This document shows, one piece after another, positions 59,822 through 64,000 of a DNA stretch of 64,000 bases. A program made the position numbers and the translations under genes. Below the pieces are notes generated by a model that ran no database searches, was not told the DNA's origin, and saw only the letters and a program-made list of their open reading frames with translations. The number at the start of each line of letters is the position of its first letter. The stretch's first letter is position 1. The stretch comes from Scalindua sp964344685 (lineage in GTDB: Bacteria > Planctomycetota > Brocadiia > Brocadiales > Scalinduaceae). The stretch spans positions 186,001-250,000 of the forward strand of contig CAYFOK010000001.1 of assembly GCA_964344685.1 (NCBI GenBank). The letters run 5' to 3'.

Positions 59822-60688
59822 ATGAGCTGGTTTGTATATGCACTTGTCTGTGCGTTAAGTCTGGCAACTGCAGATGCACTAAGTAAAAAAGTATTAGATG
59901 ATGATACTGATTCATATGTTGTTGCCTGGGTAAGGACCGGGTATGCAGCTCCTTTTGTAGCAGTTCTAATCCCATTCGTAGATATACCTACACTTGATGG
60001 TGTTTTCTATATGTCAACATTTATGGCTATCCCGCTTGATATAGTAGCTCTGTTATTGTATATGAAGGCGATAAAGGTATCACCTCTTTCCTTAACACTT
60101 CCATTCTTATCTTTGACTCCTGTCTTTTTGATAGGAACATCATACATCATCCTGGGGGAAAGTCCTGATCAATCTGGCTTTATAGGTATAATCCTGGTCG
60201 TAATAGGTGCTTATTTGTTAAACGTTCACACTATCAGCCAGGGGCTGCTTGCACCATTTAAGGCAATAACCAAAGAAAAGGGATCCGTATTAATGATTAT
60301 TGTCGCTTTTATTTTCAGCATAGGTGCGTGCCTTGGTAAGATAGCGATACAGCATTCGAATACGGTATTTTTCAGTGTTATTTATGTATTCCTTTTATCA
60401 CTGATTTTGTTCATAGTAATCAGCTTTAAGAGTAAGCACCTTTTGTCGAAATCAATTTCCAGACCGATACCATTTCTTTTTTTAGGAATGTTGATAGCAA
60501 TAATGATAATTACACATCTTAAGGCGGTTAGCCTTATTGAAGTATCTTATATGATCTCTGTAAAACGCTTGAGTATTCTCTTTGGAGTTATTTATGGTGT
60601 CACGTTATTTAAGGAAACAAATATTAAAGAGAGGTTTTTAGGGGCAACTGTTATGGTTTCCGGTATAATTATGATAACTGTTTTTTAG
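59822..60688 (+). CDS. EamA/DMT-superfamily membrane transporter
   Basis: A 288-residue protein with about ten hydrophobic segments and internal two-fold repetition (two EamA units). GYAAPFVAVLIPF and SLTPVFLIGTSYIILGE are in the first half, and KAVSLIEVSYMISVKRLSILFGVIYG in the second. Family members carry amino-acid or sugar-phosphate-like metabolites, some flipping lipid-linked aminoarabinose (ArnE/F). It starts 21 bases after the sugar transferase. A role in moving a glycan precursor or lipid is possible, but the substrate is unknown. Confidence 0.78.
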   Translation: MSWFVYALVCALSLATADALSKKVLDDDTDSYVVAWVRTGYAAPFVAVLIPFVDIPTLDGVFYMSTFMAIPLDIVALLLYMKAIKVSPLSLTLPFLSLTPVFLIGTSYIILGESPDQSGFIGIILVVIGAYLLNVHTISQGLLAPFKAITKEKGSVLMIIVAFIFSIGACLGKIAIQHSNTVFFSVIYVFLLSLILFIVISFKSKHLLSKSISRPIPFLFLGMLIAIMIITHLKAVSLIEVSYMISVKRLSILFGVIYGVTLFKETNIKERFLGATVMVSGIIMITVF

Positions 60689-60736
60689 GATATTATAAGC
60701 TAATCACGATCCGTATCTGTTTTTTGGGGGCATTTT

Positions 60737-61486
60737 ATGGAACTAAAAGAGTTCAGCAAAGGTGATGTGATAATTGAAGAAGGATCACACGGAACATCTG
60801 CGTTCGTTATAAAGTCAGGAAGGGTAGAGGTATCAGAATTAGTTAATAATAGGAAGGTCGTACTGGCGGTTCTAGGGGAAAAACAGATTTTTGGTGAAAT
60901 GGGGCTGGTTGAGGATCAGCCCAGGTCTGCTACGGTTACAGCTGTTGAAGATGTACAATTGACAGTGCTTGATCGCGATAGTTTTAATGAGCTGTTTGAA
61001 AAAAAACCTAAAGTGCTTTTGCCAATCATAAAAGCTCTTTTTGAAAGACTTAGAACAGCTAACAAAATGCTTCTTAGTAAGGGTACATTAGGTGAGCACG
61101 TCATAGAACATAAAGGTCCTGGGCAGGAAAAAACTGTTGTACTTTCCGGAACAAACAGTACGAGTAGAGAAGCTCTGGGTGGTGATGAAATAGAAATAGA
61201 TAAATTTCCTTTCAAGGTCGGACGTGAACGGAGATCTAGCGGAGTTGATGTGTTTTCAGACAATGATTTGTATTTAAGAGACTCTGAACCTTTTAATGTG
61301 TCCAGAAATCATTTTTCTATAGATATGGTAAGAGGTCAATTTGTTGTCGTTGATAGAGGGAGCCGTCTGGGTACTATTGTTAATGGCAAGAGAATAGATA
61401 TGCAAAGTGTGCTTAGAGATGGGGAGAACAAAATAGTAGCTGGTCAGAAGATATCACCATTTGTTTTTAAACTTGAAATCAGATGA
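60737..61486 (+). CDS. Cyclic-nucleotide-binding domain plus FHA domain protein
   Basis: A 249-residue soluble regulator-type protein. Residues 1-115 are a CNB fold: GDVIIEEGSHGTSAFVIKSGRVEV and the phosphate cassette FGEMGLVEDQPRSATVTA. Residues about 145-249 are an FHA fold: FKVGRERRSS, NVSRNHFSIDMVRGQ and SRLGTIVNGKRI, which binds phosphothreonine peptides. It lacks a DNA-binding or output enzyme domain, so it may act as an adaptor linking a nucleotide or phosphorylation signal to the glycan locus. The pairing of the two domains is unusual. It ends the rightward run, at a hairpin shared with the next gene. Confidence 0.82.
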   Translation: MELKEFSKGDVIIEEGSHGTSAFVIKSGRVEVSELVNNRKVVLAVLGEKQIFGEMGLVEDQPRSATVTAVEDVQLTVLDRDSFNELFEKKPKVLLPIIKALFERLRTANKMLLSKGTLGEHVIEHKGPGQEKTVVLSGTNSTSREALGGDEIEIDKFPFKVGRERRSSGVDVFSDNDLYLRDSEPFNVSRNHFSIDMVRGQFVVVDRGSRLGTIVNGKRIDMQSVLRDGENKIVAGQKISPFVFKLEIR

Positions 61487-61517
61487 CACCGTTAAATAGA
61501 TGATATGTTAAGGTGTC
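61485..61517. terminator. Shared hairpin between convergent genes
   Basis: GACACC at 61485-61490 pairs with GGTGTC at 61512-61517, extended by TTAA/TTAA with one bulged G, around a 12-base loop. It overlaps the stop codons of both convergent genes (61484-61486 and 61508-61510). No clear T-run follows on either side, so its use as a bidirectional terminator is likely but not certain. Confidence 0.45.
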
Positions 61518-62458
61518 GGCCTTGGGAGCAACCCTGCTCTTTCTGTAATCTCCGGAACTATTTCTTCCCACTCGACAGCCATAATATGCACGCCTGAAAT
61601 CCCTTCAATGTTCTTCACTCTCTCAATTACTTCAAGGCAGATGTTAATGCCTTCGGCTTTCTTCTTTTCTGCTCCCTCCAGACGGCTTATTATCTCATCA
61701 GGTACGTCCATGCCGGGAACATTTTTCTTCATATACTTGGCCATGCCGAGAGACCTGATAGGCGTAACGCCAGCCAGAATAGAAACTTTCTTATGTAATC
61801 CCATATCCCTGACCATTCCCATCCACTCCTCAAATTTTTCTACGTTATAGATGATTTGAGTTTGAATAAAATCTGCACCTGCTTTTATTTTTTTTGCAAG
61901 ACGGGCTGCACGAAAGTGGAAAGGGTCTGCAAAAGGGTTTTCTGCAGCCCCTAAAAAGAGTTTTGGCTCTTCTGTTTTAAGTTCCTCTCCTGACTGAAAT
62001 TTCTTCTCATCTCTCATTTGTCTGAACATGTCCAGAAGATTAATGGAGTCCATATCAAAAACACCTTTTGCTTCAGGGTGGTCACCAAAGCATTGGTGAT
62101 CACCTGTCAAGCACAGAAGATTTTTCATCCCAAGGCTTGCGGCGCCGAGTATATCACTTTGCATTGCTATTCTATTTCTGTCTCTACAGGTCATTTGTAC
62201 GACTGGCTCCATTCCCATGTCAAGGAGTATGGCTCCACTTGCAATACTGGAAAGGCGTACCATTGCTGTCTGACAGTCGGTTAAATTGAATGCATCAGCA
62301 TAGCCTTTTAAAAGCTCTGCCTTTTTTTCAACCGCTTCCCGGCTGGCTCCTCTGGGAGGGCCCAGTTCCGATGTAACAACAAACTCACCCTTCCTTAGTA
62401 GATTTTCTAAATTACTCCCTGCTTTAATATTGTTATTTGTATCGTGTTGTTCACTCAT
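61508..62458 (-). CDS. Methylenetetrahydrofolate reductase family protein (MetF-like)
   Basis: A 316-residue leftward-coded flavin enzyme reducing methylene-THF to methyl-THF. It has EFVVTSELGPPRGASRE near the start, NLTDCQTAMVRLS, TCRDRNRIAMQSDILGA, NLLCLTGDH, GADFIQTQIIYNVEKFE and KVSILAGVTPIRS. These are the MTHFR barrel landmarks. It lies 44 bases from the oxidoreductase that reads into it and is probably in its operon. In Wood-Ljungdahl organisms such an oxidoreductase can supply electrons to MetF. No MetV is visible, but the window ends nearby. Confidence 0.9.
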   Translation of the reverse strand: MSEQHDTNNNIKAGSNLENLLRKGEFVVTSELGPPRGASREAVEKKAELLKGYADAFNLTDCQTAMVRLSSIASGAILLDMGMEPVVQMTCRDRNRIAMQSDILGAASLGMKNLLCLTGDHQCFGDHPEAKGVFDMDSINLLDMFRQMRDEKKFQSGEELKTEEPKLFLGAAENPFADPFHFRAARLAKKIKAGADFIQTQIIYNVEKFEEWMGMVRDMGLHKKVSILAGVTPIRSLGMAKYMKKNVPGMDVPDEIISRLEGAEKKKAEGINICLEVIERVKNIEGISGVHIMAVEWEEIVPEITERAGLLPRPTP

Positions 62459-62502
62459 AGTGGTAGTTAAAGGTTTATTAAGAAAAATACAAGATTAGAT
62501 TT

Positions 62503-64000
62503 CTAAAGATTTTTTATATCTTCTATCAATTGATTCGCAGTTTGTAAAAAACCTTCTCCGTCCTGGTTCGGTATCATATGATACTTTATCCTTTCCTTCT
62601 CAATGCCAATTGAGGTCAGGAAATCCATTGCCGTTTCCGCTCTATGTTCTGCCCAGGTATTACATGAATCACCAAAATGACACGAGTCGTCACATGATGT
62701 AATTAAAACGCCGTCAGCACCTTTCTCGAATGCGTCGAGTATTAATCCCGGACTTAGCTTCCCCAAACTGAGCAAATTTACCTGCCTGATATTTTCGGGT
62801 AGCTCTTCTCTGGATAGTGCTAAGTTCAGGTTGTAGCTGCAATAGAAGTTTATTATCAACGGTCCAGAGGTTTTTCCTTCTTTGAAAGCATCATTTAGCT
62901 GACCTGTGCCCATATCCTCATAAGGTCCCTTAAACTCTATTGCTTTTGCGGGGCATTCTACAACACACATCCCGCATGACTGGCAATCATTATTTATAAA
63001 AGCAAAATTTTCGTCTTCTTTTATTTTTGGTATTTCAAAAGGGCATACTCTGACACATGTCAGACATGCAATACAGGTTTCTGATGAGACGGAAGCCCCG
63101 TTGCCGCAGTTCATACAGCGCATTGCTTCTCGTACTGCGATTTCTTCTGTGAAACCAAGTTCAACCTCATCAAAATTTTCTATCCTTGTATCCGGATCGA
63201 GGGCCGGCATTTCATCCCTTTCCTCTCTCTTTATTTTGTCTACCCTTGTTTCTGCCTTTGATAGTTCATCGATGGGTTTAACATTTCTGAATTTATGATC
63301 AGCCTCGGAAGACTTTCTGAGATAATTATGTATAGATATTGCAGCTTTCTTACCATGACCCAAACCCATAGTAAGTGTTCCTCTTCCTAACACCACATCA
63401 CCACCCGCAAAAACACCCGGCATACCGGTACTTAAGGTTTCGGCATCTGCAGCTATTGTGCCTCCTCTTGTAACACCTATCTCTTCATGTCCTTCAAGAA
63501 ACGATAAGTCTGATGCCTGGCCTATTGCCAGAATGATCGTGTCTGCGTTTATTACAGATTCACTGCCTTCGTGAAATGAGGGATTAAATCTTCCCTGGCT
63601 GTCAAAAACAGATTTTACCTTTAGCGTTTCAAGACCGGTAACCTTGCCGTTTTCTCCAATGATTTTTTTTGGACCCAATGATGTATGAAGAATTGCTTTC
63701 TCCTGTAGTGTCTCTTCAATCTCGTAATCAGATGTAGGCATCTCATTTCGAGACTCCAGGCAGACTATATTAACTTCTTTAGGTCCAAGCCTTAAAGCCG
63801 TTCTCGCGCAATCCATAGCAACCGCTCCACCACCAATTACCAGAACGTTGTTCCCCACCTTGGCATTGTCATGGCAGTTTGCGCTCTTAAGAAATGAAAT
63901 TGCATCCTGTACACCATCTAAATCAGTACCTTCAATAGGAAGTCGTCTGGTAACGGGTAAGCCTACGGCTAAAAATGTAATATCAAAATCATTTTTTAAA
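62503..64000 (-). CDS. FAD/NAD oxidoreductase with two ferredoxin clusters and an MvhD/FlpD tail (partial at 5' end)
   Basis: The leftward frame remains open to the end of the window, so the N-terminus lies beyond 64000. Visible parts in order: the end of a glutamate-synthase-small-subunit-like flavin domain (FLAVGLPVTRRLPIEGTDL, then VLVIGGGAVAMDCARTA, then ADTIILAIGQASDLSFL and GVFAGGDVVLGRGTLTMG), two [4Fe-4S] motifs (CIACLTCVRVCP and CQSCGMCVVECP), and a C-terminal FlpD domain (INFYCSYNLNL, DGVLITSCDDSCHFGDSCN). The MvhD tail usually links such proteins to Hdr-type electron bifurcation. With MetF it suggests a folate-linked electron-transfer pair. A GTG at 63858 is internal, not the true start. 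Confidence 0.88.
   Translation of the reverse strand, partial: LKNDFDITFLAVGLPVTRRLPIEGTDLDGVQDAISFLKSANCHDNAKVGNNVLVIGGGAVAMDCARTALRLGPKEVNIVCLESRNEMPTSDYEIEETLQEKAILHTSLGPKKIIGENGKVTGLETLKVKSVFDSQGRFNPSFHEGSESVINADTIILAIGQASDLSFLEGHEEIGVTRGGTIAADAETLSTGMPGVFAGGDVVLGRGTLTMGLGHGKKAAISIHNYLRKSSEADHKFRNVKPIDELSKAETRVDKIKREERDEMPALDPDTRIENFDEVELGFTEEIAVREAMRCMNCGNGASVSSETCIACLTCVRVCPFEIPKIKEDENFAFINNDCQSCGMCVVECPAKAIEFKGPYEDMGTGQLNDAFKEGKTSGPLIINFYCSYNLNLALSREELPENIRQVNLLSLGKLSPGLILDAFEKGADGVLITSCDDSCHFGDSCNTWAEHRAETAMDFLTSIGIEKERIKYHMIPNQDGEGFLQTANQLIEDIKNL

Noticed and set aside
1..64000. tRNA, rRNA, CRISPR arrays and phage or transposon genes
   Set aside because: No clover-leaf sequence, rRNA-like conserved block, regular spaced repeats or transposase/integrase motif was noticed in any gap. 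Only the GIY-YIG domain hints at mobility.
61508..64000. Firm assignment of the organism as an anammox planctomycete
   Set aside because: MetF with an FlpD-tailed oxidoreductase and an AT-rich genome fit, but sulfate reducers, acetogens and others share such genes. There is no taxonomic marker gene in the window.

Overview
The window is one long, almost unbroken glycan-biosynthesis locus. About sixty genes read rightward from base 1 to about 61,490, followed by two leftward genes of central anaerobic metabolism. The DNA is AT-rich by eye, with GTG and TTG starts mixed among ATG. Wzx, Wzy-type, heptosyltransferase-like, KpsF and undecaprenyl-phosphate sugar-transferase genes indicate a diderm bacterium. 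The pair at 61,508-64,000 is a methylenetetrahydrofolate reductase beside a flavin/ferredoxin oxidoreductase fused to an MvhD/FlpD tail, which suggests an anaerobe with Wood-Ljungdahl-type C1 chemistry. An anammox planctomycete or a sulfate-reducer-like lineage would fit, but this is inference only. No rRNA, tRNA, CRISPR array or intact insertion sequence was seen. No stretch over 300 bases lacks a gene or gene relic.

Region 1 (1-6,640) starts with the tail of a radical SAM protein. It continues with a NeuC/LegG-type epimerase, a radical SAM protein, a CMP-nonulosonate synthetase, and a HisF-like/HisH-like/WbpG-like trio expected to convert an N-acetyl sugar to an acetamidino sugar. A degenerate 2H-phosphoesterase-like gene closes it. 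Region 2 (6,680-13,050) has two capsule-type transferase candidates, a second CMP-sugar synthetase, an FkbM methyltransferase, a relic of an HMGL-family aldolase, a HAD phosphatase and an HpcH/HpaI aldolase. The last genes could form an aldolase-based ulosonic-acid route. Region 3 (13,100-26,940) holds SpsF, a Gfo/Idh/MocA oxidoreductase, a DegT aminotransferase, a ParB-like unknown, a sulfation module (sulfotransferase and APS kinase), an ABC flippase, an SDR epimerase, a GNAT acetyltransferase, NeuB, an asparagine-synthase-like protein and a second WbpG-like amidotransferase. Together with region 1 it provides most steps of a legionaminate-like CMP-nonulosonate pathway.

Region 4 (26,980-49,230) is a decoration and assembly zone. 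It has many methyltransferases, radical SAM enzymes, a second sulfotransferase, a candidate sialyltransferase-fold enzyme, glycosyltransferases, a deacetylase and a GIY-YIG fusion. It shows paralogous modules and a decayed FkbM relic, pointing to repeated recombination. Region 5 (49,370-61,490) has an SDR, a WecA-like transferase fused to a CapD-type N-terminal half, a Wzy/WaaL-type protein, a Wzx flippase, two GT4 enzymes, KpsF, a WbaP-like initiating transferase, an EamA transporter and a cyclic-nucleotide/FHA protein.

Read together, the locus appears to make, methylate, sulfate, lipid-link, flip and polymerise one or more acidic surface glycans carrying a CMP-activated nonulosonic acid, probably with an acetamidino group. 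Two lipid-initiating enzymes and two export systems (ABC and Wzx/Wzy) suggest more than one glycan product.
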